Part shown: positions 25,423 through 34,124 of the stretch, in pieces
Position numbering within the stretch: the first letter of the stretch is position 1
How the letters are laid out: every line of letters starts with the position of its first letter
Source of the DNA: Nocardioides sp. GY 10127
GTDB taxonomy: Bacteria > Actinomycetota > Actinomycetes > Propionibacteriales > Nocardioidaceae
Assembly (NCBI RefSeq): GCF_004919085.1
Contig: NZ_STGL01000003.1
Coordinates: forward strand, 310,001 to 374,000
DNA length: 64,000 bases
Direction of reading: 5' to 3'
Notes under the pieces: generated by a model
Told to the model about the DNA's origin: nothing
The model's database searches: none
Seen by the model: only the letters and a program-made list of their open reading frames with translations
Position numbers and translations under genes: made by a program

Positions 25423-26213
25423 GCCTTCGCCCGGCGGGCGCGGCCGCGGGGCCGAGCGGCGCGGGCGACGAGGTTGGCCGCGACCTCGCGGTAGGCCTGC
25501 GCGCCCTTGCTGGTGCGGCTGGTGGCCAGGATCGAACGGCCCGCGGCGGGGGCCTCGGCGAACTTGATCGTCTTGGGGATGGGCGGCTCGATCACCTCGA
25601 GCGAGTAGGTCTCCGAGATCGTCTCGAGCACCGTGCGGGCGTGGGTCGTGCGACCGTCGAACAGGGTCGGGAGCACGCCCCAGACCTCCAGCTTCCTGTT
25701 GGTGAACCGCCGCACGTCGTGCACCGTGTCGAGCAGCTGCCCGACGCCCCGGTGCGAGAGCGTCTCGCACTGCAGCGGCACGAGGACGCCGGTGGCGGCG
25801 GTCAGCGCGGCCACGGTGAGCACCCCCAGCGAGGGCGGGCAGTCCAGCAGCACCCAGTCGTAGTCGTCCTCGAGCTCCTCGACCACCATCTTGACGACGT
25901 GCTCGCGACCGGTGCGGGTGAGGAGGTCGGCCTCGGCCCGGGCCAGCTCGATGGTAGCGGGCAGCAGGTCCACGCCGTCCTCGGTGGCGATGACCGTCTC
26001 CGCGGCGTCCGCACCCTGCGTGAGCACGTGGTAGATCGACGTCTCGACGTTCTCCGGGTCGATGCCCAGCGAGAACGTGAGGCACGCCTGCGGGTCCAGG
26101 TCGACGAGGAGCACACGGTGACCCAGCTCGGCGAGCGCGGCTCCCACGGAGGCGACCGAGGTGGTCTTGGCGACGCCGCCCTTCTGGTTCGCGACGGCGA
26201 GTGTGGTGGTCAT
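25419..26213 (-). CDS. Orphan ParA/Soj family ATPase
   Basis: 264 residues with the deviant Walker A KGGVAKTT (residues 11-18, with the signature Lys), VLLVDLDPQ, LLDCPPSLG and a basic C-terminal tail (RARRAKA). ParA proteins dimerise on ATP and position cargo on the nucleoid or pole. No ParB or parS is nearby, so this is not the chromosomal parAB; the downstream coupled L,D-transpeptidase suggests a role in envelope or septum placement, as inference. Mycobacteria carry a soj-like gene at the same locus (Rv3213c, from memory). ATG start, with CATAGT 8 nt upstream. Confidence 0.9.
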   Translation of the reverse strand: MTTTLAVANQKGGVAKTTSVASVGAALAELGHRVLLVDLDPQACLTFSLGIDPENVETSIYHVLTQGADAAETVIATEDGVDLLPATIELARAEADLLTRTGREHVVKMVVEELEDDYDWVLLDCPPSLGVLTVAALTAATGVLVPLQCETLSHRGVGQLLDTVHDVRRFTNRKLEVWGVLPTLFDGRTTHARTVLETISETYSLEVIEPPIPKTIKFAEAPAAGRSILATSRTSKGAQAYREVAANLVARAARPRGRARRAKA

Positions 26214-26310
26214 CGGCAGCCACTATGCCCGAGTGGGCGTCCCGTTCGGCGCACCCGCACGGTGCGGCGGCCCGATGGGCAGGTCAGGACGCCGGTGGTT
26301 GACTGATCCG

Positions 26311-27108
26311 GTGAGCCCCGCGTCCACTCCCCCCTCCCCGTCCCCCGCCCGCTCCCGGGCCCTCGTCACGGGGGCGACGGCCGGCATCGGCCGCTCCTTC
26401 GCCGTCCAGCTCGCCTCCCGCGGGCACGACCTGGTGCTGGTGGCCCGTGACGCGCCCCGGCTCGAGCGGCTGGCCGGCGAGCTGGCCGACCGCTTCGGCA
26501 CCGACGTCGAGGTGCTCCCGGCCGACCTCACCGACCGGACGCAGCTGGCGACGGTCGAGGCGCGCCTGGCCGACGCCGAGCGCCCGGTCGACCTGCTGGT
26601 CAACAACGCAGGCTTCGGTCTCAAGGGGCGCTTCGCCGACAACGACGTGGACGCCGAGACCGCGATGCTCGAGGTCCTCGTCGTGGCGGTGCTCCGGCTC
26701 TCGCACGCGGCGCTGGGGGCCATGTCCGCCCGCGGGCACGGGGCCGTCCTCAACGTCTCCTCGGTCGCGGCCTTCCTGCCCCGCGGCACCTACTCCGCCG
26801 CCAAGGCGTGGGTGAACCGGTTCGGCGCGTGGGCCTCGGCCGAGTACCGCCCGCGCGGGGTCACCGTCACGACGCTGTGCCCGGGGTTCGTGCGCACCGA
26901 GTTCCACGCCCGGATGGGGGTCGGCCGCGGGTCGGCGCCGTCGTGGCTGTGGCTCGACGCCGACGACCTGGTCGCGCAGGCCCTCGACGACCTGGCCGAC
27001 GGCCGCGCCTTCTCCATCCCCTCCCGCCGCTACCGCGCCCTCGTGGCGCTCTCGCGGGTCGTCCCGGACCGGGTGCTCCTGCGGCTGCAGGGCTTGGGTA
27101 GACGCTGA
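26311..27108 (+). CDS. Short-chain dehydrogenase/reductase
   Basis: 265 residues of the classical SDR fold: TGATAGIG cofactor loop (near 22), NNAG (about 102), catalytic Ser in NVSSVAAF, then YSAAKAWV (Tyr-X3-Lys) and CPGFVRTEF. It uses NAD(P)H; Arg residues after the first strand (VARDAPRLER) favour NADPH. Substrate unknown. The GTG at 26311 lacks a clear ribosome site. It is followed 20 bp later by an alpha/beta hydrolase, with which it may be expressed. Confidence 0.88.
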   Translation: MSPASTPPSPSPARSRALVTGATAGIGRSFAVQLASRGHDLVLVARDAPRLERLAGELADRFGTDVEVLPADLTDRTQLATVEARLADAERPVDLLVNNAGFGLKGRFADNDVDAETAMLEVLVVAVLRLSHAALGAMSARGHGAVLNVSSVAAFLPRGTYSAAKAWVNRFGAWASAEYRPRGVTVTTLCPGFVRTEFHARMGVGRGSAPSWLWLDADDLVAQALDDLADGRAFSIPSRRYRALVALSRVVPDRVLLRLQGLGRR

Positions 27109-27128
27109 CGAGGGGACAGACTCGGGGC

Positions 27129-27944
27129 ATGCCCGACCTCTGGGGGCGCGTGGAGCGCCCGGACGCCGAGGTCTGGTTCCTCGACCGGGCCGAGGACGCC
27201 CCGCCCGTCGTCCTCCTCCACGGCCTCGCCGGCTACGCCCGCGAGTGGAGCGCCACCATGGACGCTCTCAGCCCGGAGTGGTCGGCGGTCGCGGTCGAGC
27301 AGCGCGGCCACGGCAGCAGCACCCGGTGTCCGACCGACGTCTCCCGCGACGCCTACGTGGACGACGTCCTCGCCGTGCTCGACGACCTCGGGCGCGACGA
27401 CGTCGCCCTCGTCGGGCAGTCCATGGGCGGGCACACCGCCATGCTCGTGGCGGCCCGCGCGCCGGAGCGCGTCTCCAGCCTCGTCCTGGTCGAGGCCGGG
27501 CTCGGCGGGGACGACCCCGCCGCCACCCGCGCCATCGGCGAGTGGCTCTCGTCGTGGCCGGTCCCGTTCGCCGACCACCGCGAGTTCGTCCGGTTCTTCG
27601 GGGGCTCGGAGCACACGGCCGCCGTCTGGGCGGCCGGGCTCGAGGAGCGCGAGGACGGCCTCCGCCCGACGTGGGACGCCGCGACGCTCACCCGGGCCCT
27701 CGCCGGCGTCCACGCCCGGGAGCACCTCGAGGAGTGGGGCGAGGTCACCGCCCCCACCCTCATGGTCCTCGGCCAGCACTCCTCGGTGCCGCGCCGCCAG
27801 GTCGAGAGCATGTGCGCCCTGCGCCCCGACACCCAGGTGGTGACGGTGGCCGGAGCCGGCCACGACGTCCACCTGGACGCGCCGGGCACGTGGGTCGACC
27901 TGCTCACGCACTTCCTGAGGGACCCGCAGAAGAGCCTGGGCTGA
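27129..27944 (+). CDS. Alpha/beta hydrolase
   Basis: 271 residues. Oxyanion motif LLHGLAG (near 30), nucleophile elbow VGQSMGGHTA (Ser near 96), a late Asp-containing loop and catalytic His in GAGHDVHLDAP. The family covers esterases, epoxide hydrolases and haloperoxidase-like enzymes; substrate is unknown. CAGACT plus 6 nt precedes the ATG, suggesting its own leaderless promoter even though it follows the SDR closely. Confidence 0.87.
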   Translation: MPDLWGRVERPDAEVWFLDRAEDAPPVVLLHGLAGYAREWSATMDALSPEWSAVAVEQRGHGSSTRCPTDVSRDAYVDDVLAVLDDLGRDDVALVGQSMGGHTAMLVAARAPERVSSLVLVEAGLGGDDPAATRAIGEWLSSWPVPFADHREFVRFFGGSEHTAAVWAAGLEEREDGLRPTWDAATLTRALAGVHAREHLEEWGEVTAPTLMVLGQHSSVPRRQVESMCALRPDTQVVTVAGAGHDVHLDAPGTWVDLLTHFLRDPQKSLG

Positions 27945-27997
27945 GGCCCGTCGCCCTCGTCGCGGGGTCAGCCCGCGTCGCCAGGGCCTGCGTCCCG

Positions 27998-28873
27998 TCA
28001 GCCCAGGACGCCGGGCGTCGACCGCCCGGAGGCCGCCGCAGCCCGCGCCGCCCGCTCGAGCAGCCGCTCGTACTCCTCGGGAGCCGTGGTGTGGCAGCCC
28101 AGGTCGTGGTCGATCTTCCCGGTGCCGTGGTGGTCGCTGGACCCGGTGACGACGAGGTCGAGGTCGCGCGCGATCCCGCGCAGCGTCTCCCGCACCGCCG
28201 GGGGGTGGTCCTGGTGGTCCACCTCGAGGCCGGCGAGCCCCAGCCCGGCCAGCTCCGCGAGGGTCTCCGGGCCGGGCTCCTGCACCGAGCGCCGACCCCA
28301 GACGTGGGCGATCACGCTCACGCCGCCGGCGGCGGTCACCTCCGCGAGCACCTGGCGCAGCGGCGCCGCGTACCGGTCGACGTGCCCCGGCCTGCCCGGG
28401 TTGAGGTAGCGCGCGAAGGCCTCGTCGCGGCTGGCGACCACGCCCTTGGCGACGAGCGCGTCGGCGACGTGGGGGCGGCCGGAGGCGGCGCTGTCGCCGG
28501 AGACCGCCGCGACGTCCTCCACGGTGAGGTCGATGCCGAGCGCGACGAGCCGCTCGACGATCGCCGGCGTGCGGCCCGAGCGGCCCTCGAGGATGCGGGT
28601 CAGGTGCCCCGCCAGCGCGGGCTCGGTCGGGTCCGGGAGGTAGGCCAGGAGGTGGACGTTCCAGCGGTCGAGCCGGGTGCTGATCTCCATCCCGCGCACG
28701 AGCGTGAGACCCACCTGCGCGGCGGCCCTCGCGGCCTCGTCCCACCCGTCGGCGGTGTCGTGGTCGGTCAGGCCGAGGACGTCCAGGCCCGCCGCCCGCG
28801 CGGCGTGCACGAGCTCCGTCGGCGACTGCGTGCCGTCACTGGCCCGCGTATGCGTGTGGAGGTCGATGCGCAC
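27998..28873 (-). CDS. PHP-domain phosphoesterase (nucleoside 3',5'-bisphosphate phosphatase / RNase AM type)
   Basis: 291 residues. Metal-binding motifs of the PHP fold: DLHTHTRASDG (4-14), LTDHDTADGW, GMEIST, VIAHVWG and SSDHHG. The length and motifs match the actinobacterial group that hydrolyses 3',5'-bisphosphonucleotides (pAp) or oligoribonucleotides; other substrates cannot be excluded. The GTG at 28871-28873 is preceded by TAGGGT and exactly 6 nt, so it is probably leaderless. The stop is 54 bp from the convergent hydrolase. Confidence 0.88.
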   Translation of the reverse strand: MRIDLHTHTRASDGTQSPTELVHAARAAGLDVLGLTDHDTADGWDEAARAAAQVGLTLVRGMEISTRLDRWNVHLLAYLPDPTEPALAGHLTRILEGRSGRTPAIVERLVALGIDLTVEDVAAVSGDSAASGRPHVADALVAKGVVASRDEAFARYLNPGRPGHVDRYAAPLRQVLAEVTAAGGVSVIAHVWGRRSVQEPGPETLAELAGLGLAGLEVDHQDHPPAVRETLRGIARDLDLVVTGSSDHHGTGKIDHDLGCHTTAPEEYERLLERAARAAAASGRSTPGVLG

Positions 28874-28924
28874 GCCCTCACCCTAGTGGCCGGGCCGCGC
28901 CCGTCCCACCGACGCCGAGCCGGG

Positions 28925-29602
28925 TCACCAGGGCTGCGCGGTCTCCCCGAAGCCGATCTCGACCAGGGCCGGCCCCAGGGTCGTGAGGTCCCGCAGGTGC
29001 CAGCCCTCGCGCAGCAGCAGGACGGCGGACGCCGGCCGGACGACCAGCCAGAGCCACTGGCCGTCGACCTCGCCCACGAGGACGCTGCGGTCGTGCCCGT
29101 CCTCGTCGTCCTCCGCGCCCGGGAGGTCGAGGAGCGCGTCGTCCTCGGCGGGGCCCGAGGACACCGGCCAGAGGCTGACCTGACGCTGCTCGGCCCGCAG
29201 GCGCACGAGCGGCGGCCCGTCGAAGGTGGTCGGCGCGGGCTCGGCGCCCAGCCCTGCACAGCGCGGGCCGAGGCCGGTGCCCGGCCGCTCGTGGACGACG
29301 AGGACGTCGACCGGGCCGTCCAGCGTGGTGGTGCCCGAGACCCCGACGAGGGTCGCCTCGGTGCCAGGGCTGCCGGCCGTGGCGAGGGCCGTGACCGCCC
29401 AGTCGGGCCCGAGGGGCCACGGCGTCAGGCTGGCCAGCGTGCCGGACCGCTCGACCTGGCCCACCAGGGCGGCGTAGTCCAGCTCGTCCGGGCGCCACAG
29501 CGGCGCCACCTCACCGTGCGTCGGGCACGTGTGCACCGGCGTCCCTTCCAGGTCCACGAGCCCGACCGGGGCCGGGCAGCGTGGGCACGTCGCGTCGCTC
29601 AC
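28925..29602 (-). CDS. Zinc-ribbon protein of unknown function (DUF6758-like)
   Basis: 225 residues. An N-terminal zinc-ribbon-like stretch (CPRC near residue 5, then CPTHGE about 20 residues later) is followed by an alpha-beta body with no recognised catalytic motif and an acidic loop (EDDEDGHD). Homologues of this type recur beside PHP phosphatases in actinobacteria. The chosen GTG at 29600-29602 gives a start two codons before the ribbon; an in-frame TTG at 29638 is an alternative. Function unknown. Confidence 0.75.
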   Translation of the reverse strand: MSDATCPRCPAPVGLVDLEGTPVHTCPTHGEVAPLWRPDELDYAALVGQVERSGTLASLTPWPLGPDWAVTALATAGSPGTEATLVGVSGTTTLDGPVDVLVVHERPGTGLGPRCAGLGAEPAPTTFDGPPLVRLRAEQRQVSLWPVSSGPAEDDALLDLPGAEDDEDGHDRSVLVGEVDGQWLWLVVRPASAVLLLREGWHLRDLTTLGPALVEIGFGETAQPW

Positions 29603-29663
29603 CGGGACACGGTGCGGCGTCACGGGCCCCGGCGTCAACAGTCGCCGGTGGCTGGTCCGGTGC

Positions 29664-30284
29664 TCAGGCGTTCCAGCGCCGGACCTCGCGCAGGCCCCGG
29701 TCGGTGCCCAGCACGGAGATGGTGGTGGTGTCGAGGTGGAAGTGCCGGCCCTCGGCGACGGGGAGGTCGAGCCATCGGACCGCGAGCACCCGCAGCGAGT
29801 GCCCGTGCGCGAACGCCAGGACGGGGCCGGACGCGGCGCGCGCCCGCTCCACGACCCGGTCCAGCCGAGCCGCGACCTGGCGGGGCGACTCCCCGCCGGG
29901 GCAACCGTGGGTCCAGACCGCCCAGGTGGGGTCCTTCTCCTCGTGCACCTGCGCGCGCGTCATGCCCTCGTAGTCGCCGTAGTCCCACTCGGCCAGGTCC
30001 TCGACGATCTCCGGGGACTCGAAACCCGCGAGAGCAGCCGTGCGGCGGGCGCGCTGCCGCGGGCTCGCCCACACCTCGGCGAACTCGACCTCCGCCAGCC
30101 GCTCGCGCAGGGCGATCGCGCCCTCCTCACCCTCGGGCAGCAGGGGCAGGTCGGTGGTCGAGGTGTGCCTGCCGTTGCGGCTCCACTCGGTCGCGCCGTG
30201 GCGCACCACCCACATCTCGGGCAGCTCCGGGTCGACCCGGTGCGGCAGCGGGGCGGCGAACGGGGCGTGGTGGGAGGTGGTCAC
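29664..30284 (-). CDS. Histidine phosphatase family protein (phosphoglycerate mutase-like)
   Basis: 206 residues. The catalytic RHG motif (VVRHGATEWS, near 28) and a second His in FAHGHSLRVLAVRWL match branch 1 histidine phosphatases. Broad-specificity phosphatases of this family act on small phosphorylated metabolites; the substrate is not evident. The ATG at 30282-30284 overlaps the stop of the K+ channel gene (ATGA), so it is co-translated with it. Confidence 0.88.
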   Translation of the reverse strand: MTTSHHAPFAAPLPHRVDPELPEMWVVRHGATEWSRNGRHTSTTDLPLLPEGEEGAIALRERLAEVEFAEVWASPRQRARRTAALAGFESPEIVEDLAEWDYGDYEGMTRAQVHEEKDPTWAVWTHGCPGGESPRQVAARLDRVVERARAASGPVLAFAHGHSLRVLAVRWLDLPVAEGRHFHLDTTTISVLGTDRGLREVRRWNA

Positions 30285-31270
30285 GAGGCGGGATTCTCAC
30301 CCGGCCCGGGGCTCGGGGGCGAGTCGGCGCGTGCGCCGCCACCCGCTGCGGCGTCGGGACCACCCGGGCGGGCGACCTCGGCGCGCAGGGCCGCGAGCTC
30401 CCCCCGCAGCTCCGCCAGCTCCCCGCGCAGGGGCGCCAGCTCGGCCCGGAGCGCCTCCACGACGTCCTCGGAGGACGCGGCACCGGACGCGCGCGGCACC
30501 GGGTGCCCGCCCGCCTGGGCCCCACTCTCCTGAGGACCGGCCTCCTGAGTACCGGCCCCGTGAGCGGCGGCGGCCCGCTCCGCGGCGCGCGCCTCCTTGC
30601 CCTCGGCGACCTTCTCCACCAGCCACGAGGCCATCGACCCGGTCACGGTGCCGAGCAGGGCGACGCCCATGACCATGAGGCCGGCGCCGACCCAGCGCCC
30701 GGCGTCGGTGATCGGGAAGGTGTCGCCGTAGCCCACCGTGGTCATCGTCGTGAGCGCCCACCACAGCGCGTCGCCGAACGTGGTGATGTTCGCGCCGGGG
30801 GCGTCCCGCTCCGCGTCGAGCACGGCGAGGGCCGCCGTCATCGCCAGCAGCAGCGAGCCCAGACCGACGTACAGGCCGACGCGGCCGCGCAGCGTGCCCG
30901 CGGCCGTGCGGTTGAGCACCCGCACCAGCAGGAGGAGCCGCAGGAGCGCGAGGGGACGCAGCAGCGGCAGCACCAGCACCGCCACGTCCAGGACGTGCCG
31001 CAGCAGCCAGCGGCCGCGGTGCTCGGCCGCGGCGAGCCGCAGGACGAAGTCGACCGCGAAGAGCACCCAGGTGACCACGATGACCACCGAGCAGGCGCGG
31101 GTGGTGCTCGCGGGCAGGCTCGGGTCGAGGATCGGCCACGCGTAGGCGGCCAGGAACAGCAGCGAGAACGCCACCAGCGGCCACTGGGACCAGCGCTCCC
31201 AGGCCGTCACCGGCCAGGAGTCGCGCGGCAGCGTGGGCATCGTCGGGCTGGTCGGTCTCCGCGGGTGCAC
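30281..31270 (-). CDS. Voltage-gated-type potassium channel with C-terminal coiled coil
   Basis: 329 residues. Six predicted membrane segments begin about residue 30; the pore loop holds TTVGYGDT, the K+ selectivity filter, with a flanking pore helix (DALWWALTTM). The segment before it (RWLLRHVLDVAVLVLPLLRPL, then RLLLLVRVL, split in the S4 region) has several Arg residues. The C-terminus has a coiled coil of heptads (LRAELAPLRGELAELRGELAAL), probably for tetramerisation. The GTG at 31268-31270 is supported by CAGGAT 6 nt upstream; an ATG at 31240 is possible. In mycobacteria a related gene sits next to adnB (from memory). Confidence 0.87.
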   Translation of the reverse strand: MHPRRPTSPTMPTLPRDSWPVTAWERWSQWPLVAFSLLFLAAYAWPILDPSLPASTTRACSVVIVVTWVLFAVDFVLRLAAAEHRGRWLLRHVLDVAVLVLPLLRPLALLRLLLLVRVLNRTAAGTLRGRVGLYVGLGSLLLAMTAALAVLDAERDAPGANITTFGDALWWALTTMTTVGYGDTFPITDAGRWVGAGLMVMGVALLGTVTGSMASWLVEKVAEGKEARAAERAAAAHGAGTQEAGPQESGAQAGGHPVPRASGAASSEDVVEALRAELAPLRGELAELRGELAALRAEVARPGGPDAAAGGGARADSPPSPGPGENPAS

Positions 31271-31367
31271 ACGACCATCCTGGCAAGCCGGGCTGCGGGG
31301 CGCGCGCACGGCGCGCCCCGCGACGTCCGGCGGGTTCCGGCGGGTTCCGGCAGCCTCCGGCGGGGCC

Positions 31368-31898
31368 TCAGGCCTGCGGGCCGGGCCAGTTCTTGTCCGG
31401 CTGCGGCACGGGCCGCCCGGGCTGCTCGCCGCCCCGCGCCTCGAGGTAGCTCTCCTTGGGCACCATCACCTTGCGGCGGAAGACGCAGACGATCTTGCCG
31501 TCCTGGTTGTAGCCGATGGTCTCGACGTGGACGACGCCCCGGTCGTCCTTGCTCGTCGACTCCCACTTGTCGAGCACGGTGGTCTCGCCGTAGAGGGTGT
31601 CGCCGTGGAACGTCGGGGCGACGTGGCGCAGCGACTCGATCTCGAGGTTGGCGATCGCCTTGCCGGAGATGTCCGGCACCGACATGCCGAGCAGGATCGA
31701 GTAGACGTAGTTGCCCACCACGACGTTCTTCCCGAACTGCGTGGTCTCCTCGGCGTAGTGGGAGTCCAGGTGCAGCGGGTGGTGGTTCATCGTGAGCAGG
31801 CAGAAGAGGTGGTCGTCGTACTCGGTGACCGTCTTGCCCGGCCAGTGCTTGTAGGTCGCGCCGACCTCGAACTCCTCGTAGCTGCGTCCGAACTGCAC
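31368..31898 (-). CDS. MaoC-like hotdog dehydratase/hydratase
   Basis: 176 residues of the MaoC hot-dog fold: FEVGATYKHWPGKTVTEYDDHLFC, then NHHPLHLDSHYA (the catalytic Asp-His region), NYVYSILLGMS and HVAPTFHGDTLYGET. Family members hydrate enoyl-CoA or act on mesaconyl-type thioesters. The GTG at 31896-31898 is chosen because a strong GAGGAGG site lies 4-10 nt upstream; longer frames are not supported. No adjacent CoA-ligase or other catabolic genes, so the substrate is undefined. Confidence 0.85.
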   Translation of the reverse strand: MQFGRSYEEFEVGATYKHWPGKTVTEYDDHLFCLLTMNHHPLHLDSHYAEETTQFGKNVVVGNYVYSILLGMSVPDISGKAIANLEIESLRHVAPTFHGDTLYGETTVLDKWESTSKDDRGVVHVETIGYNQDGKIVCVFRRKVMVPKESYLEARGGEQPGRPVPQPDKNWPGPQA

Positions 31899-32151
31899 GG
31901 TTCCTCCTCGTCGAGGGGCCCGGACGACGCGCGTGGGGCGTGACGTCCGGTACCGGTGTGTGGGTGACGTCTCATCCTGGCCAGTCCGGGCCGTGGGGGC
32001 ACCCCCGCCCGGCGTGGCGTGGTTCACGCGGGCGCCGCTTCCGCCCGTCCCCTCCCCCTCTCAGCGCCCGTCCTCCGCGCCGTCGCACGCACGGGGAGGT
32101 ACCGGACGCCGGGTGAGGGAACCGATCCGCCGGCGAGGGCGTCCCACGACC

Positions 32152-32757
32152 ATGAGGACCACGACCCCCACCCGCGGCCGCGCACCGCGACTCCCCCTGC
32201 TCGCCGCGGCCGGCGCGCTCGTGGCCTGCGCGGCGCTCACCGGCTGCTCCGGCGGCACCACGACCGCCACCGACCCGGCCGCCACCGACCCCGCCGCCAC
32301 GGACCCCGCGACCGACCTCCCGCTCGAGGCCTCCAGCGCGTCAGCCAGCCCCTCGACCAGCCCCTCGACCAGCCCCTCGGCCAGCGCGTCCCCCACCGTC
32401 GGCACCTACCCCGCCTTCGGCCCGAAGACGTACGCGTACACGCTGGTCGTGAGCTGCTTCTGCGTCGACGGCGGCGTGCCCGTCCGCGTCACGGTCGAGG
32501 ACGGCGAGGTCGTCTCCGCGGTCTACCTGCGCGGCGGCGGTCGCGGCGGCGTCCAGAAGGGCGACGATGCCCCGGACTACCGCCGGCTCACGCTGGACGA
32601 CGTCATCGACGCGGCCAACGACACGGACGCCGACCGCGTCGACGTGGTGTGGCCGGACGGCCAGGACCACCCGTCCTCGGTGGCGGTCGACCCGGACTCC
32701 CGCGCGGTCGACGAGGAGGTCGCCTACACCGTCCGGGACGTCGTGGTCACCGGCTGA
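32152..32757 (+). CDS. Lipoprotein with repetitive spacer, DUF6174-like
   Basis: 201 residues. Lipobox LTGC (Cys near 32) after a hydrophobic segment, so a membrane-anchored lipoprotein. A spacer made of tandem Ala-Thr-Asp-Pro-Ala repeats and Pro-Ser-Thr-Ser repeats (about 40-82) is followed by a small beta-rich domain with SCFC and VYLRGGGR, resembling DUF6174 proteins. The ATG at 32152 follows a CCACGAC stretch rather than a strong ribosome site. Function unknown. Confidence 0.8.
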   Translation: MRTTTPTRGRAPRLPLLAAAGALVACAALTGCSGGTTTATDPAATDPAATDPATDLPLEASSASASPSTSPSTSPSASASPTVGTYPAFGPKTYAYTLVVSCFCVDGGVPVRVTVEDGEVVSAVYLRGGGRGGVQKGDDAPDYRRLTLDDVIDAANDTDADRVDVVWPDGQDHPSSVAVDPDSRAVDEEVAYTVRDVVVTG

Positions 32758-32833
32758 GCCGCCCGGGCCGGGCTAGGGCGGCCACCGCCGCCACTCGGGT
32801 CGGACGCCACGGATCGGGAGCATCCGCACCCGG

Positions 32834-32845
32834 GTGCAAGAATGC
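32834..32845 (+). promoter_or_regulatory. Promoter-like motif GTGCNAGAATGC, copy 1
   Basis: GTGCAAGAATGC lies 79 bp before the first sulfotransferase gene start. A near-identical word lies before the third gene at 35211-35222. Confidence 0.35.
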
Positions 32846-32923
32846 TCGACGCCCGCGCCGGCGTCCGCCCGACGCGCGTGGGCGCTGATGACGATGCCGG
32901 GCGGGCCAGGCGGAGGCGGCGAC

Positions 32924-34096
32924 GTGGCCAAGCGGGTGTTCCTGCACGTGGGGACGATGAAGTCGGGGACGACGTTCCTCCAGTCCCTCATGTGGAAGCA
33001 CCGCGCGGCGCTGCTGGAGCGTGGCCTGCTGCTGCCCGGCGAGCGGCTCCTGCGCCACTTCCACTCCTCGGCGCTGGTCTGCGGGCGCCAGGAGGTCATC
33101 GACGAGCTCACCCCGGCCGAGCTCGGCACGTGGGAGCGGCTCCTCGAGCAGGTGCGCGAGTTCGACGGCGACGGCTTCATCGGCCACGAGCTGTTCTCGC
33201 CCGCGACCCCGGAGCAGGCCGCCGGCGCCCTCGCGGACCTCGAGAAGGTCGCCGACGAGGTGCACGTCGTGCTCACCATGCGCGACCTCGGACGGCAGCT
33301 CCCCTCGCACTGGCAGGAGGTGGTGAAGTCCGGCACCACGGCCACGCTCGCGGAGTACGCCGCGGCCATCGAGGCCGACCCGGACGAGAAGTTCTGGACC
33401 TTCCACGACGCCCCCCGCCTCCTCGCGCGGTGGACGCAGGGCCTGCCCGCGGAGCGGGTGCACGTGGTCGTCGTCCCCAAGAAGGCTCCCTCGGACTGGC
33501 TGTGGCGCGAGTTCCTGGGCCTCATGGGCGTGAGCAGCGAGGGCCTCGACCACGTCTCGGACAACCCGAACACCTCCCTCGACATGGGCGGCGCCGAGGT
33601 GATGCGCCGGGTGCAGCTCGCGATCCCGGCCGATGAGCACGGGCTGACGATGCGCCGGCTCACCAAGGGCTTCCTGACCCGCGACGTCCTCGGCCCAGCC
33701 GGGAGCCGGACCCCCTTCGTCATCGGGCCCGACGCCCACGCCTTCCTCGTCCGGCGGGCGGCGGAGATGACCGAGGAGCTCCGGTCCCGCGGCTACGACG
33801 TCGTCGGCGACCTGGACGACCTCCTCGTCGACCCGACACCTCCGGCCGGGCGCACCGCGGACGACGTCACCGAGGACGAGGTGGCCTCCGTGGCCGTCGG
33901 CGGGCTCGCGAGGATGGTCGTCCACGACCGGCACCAGCGGGACGAGATCGCGACCCTGCTCGCGCAGCGGGCGCGGCTGCGCGGCCGCGTCGAGGCGCTC
34001 GAGCGTCAGCTGGCGCAGGCCTCCGCCCCCGCGCAGCGCCGGCCGCTGCACCGTCGGCTGCGCAGCGCCGTCGGCCGCCGGCTGCGCCGGGGCTGA
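32924..34096 (+). CDS. Sulfotransferase-like protein 1 (with C-terminal coiled coil)
   Basis: 390 residues. N-terminal P-loop-like PAPS site KSGTTFLQ (near 13-20, in VFLHVGTMKSGTT), a conserved TMRDLGR with the 3'-phosphate-binding Arg (about 125) and a later HWQE. It is the most diverged of three tandem paralogues and has a C-terminal stretch of heptads (RDEIATLLAQRARLRGRVEALERQLA, split over ~360-385) and a basic tail. The GTG at 32924 follows GGAGG and matches the start of paralogue 2; an ATG at 32888 is an in-frame alternative. It probably sulfates a surface glycan or lipid, as inference. Confidence 0.82.
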   Translation: MAKRVFLHVGTMKSGTTFLQSLMWKHRAALLERGLLLPGERLLRHFHSSALVCGRQEVIDELTPAELGTWERLLEQVREFDGDGFIGHELFSPATPEQAAGALADLEKVADEVHVVLTMRDLGRQLPSHWQEVVKSGTTATLAEYAAAIEADPDEKFWTFHDAPRLLARWTQGLPAERVHVVVVPKKAPSDWLWREFLGLMGVSSEGLDHVSDNPNTSLDMGGAEVMRRVQLAIPADEHGLTMRRLTKGFLTRDVLGPAGSRTPFVIGPDAHAFLVRRAAEMTEELRSRGYDVVGDLDDLLVDPTPPAGRTADDVTEDEVASVAVGGLARMVVHDRHQRDEIATLLAQRARLRGRVEALERQLAQASAPAQRRPLHRRLRSAVGRRLRRG

Positions 34097-34124
34097 GCCC
34101 CACCGCGGGAGAGACGAGCCGACC

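Noticed and set aside
26311..26316. Leaderless start for the SDR gene
   Set aside because: No nAnnnT hexamer at 6-8 nt before GTG 26311, unlike the neighbours.
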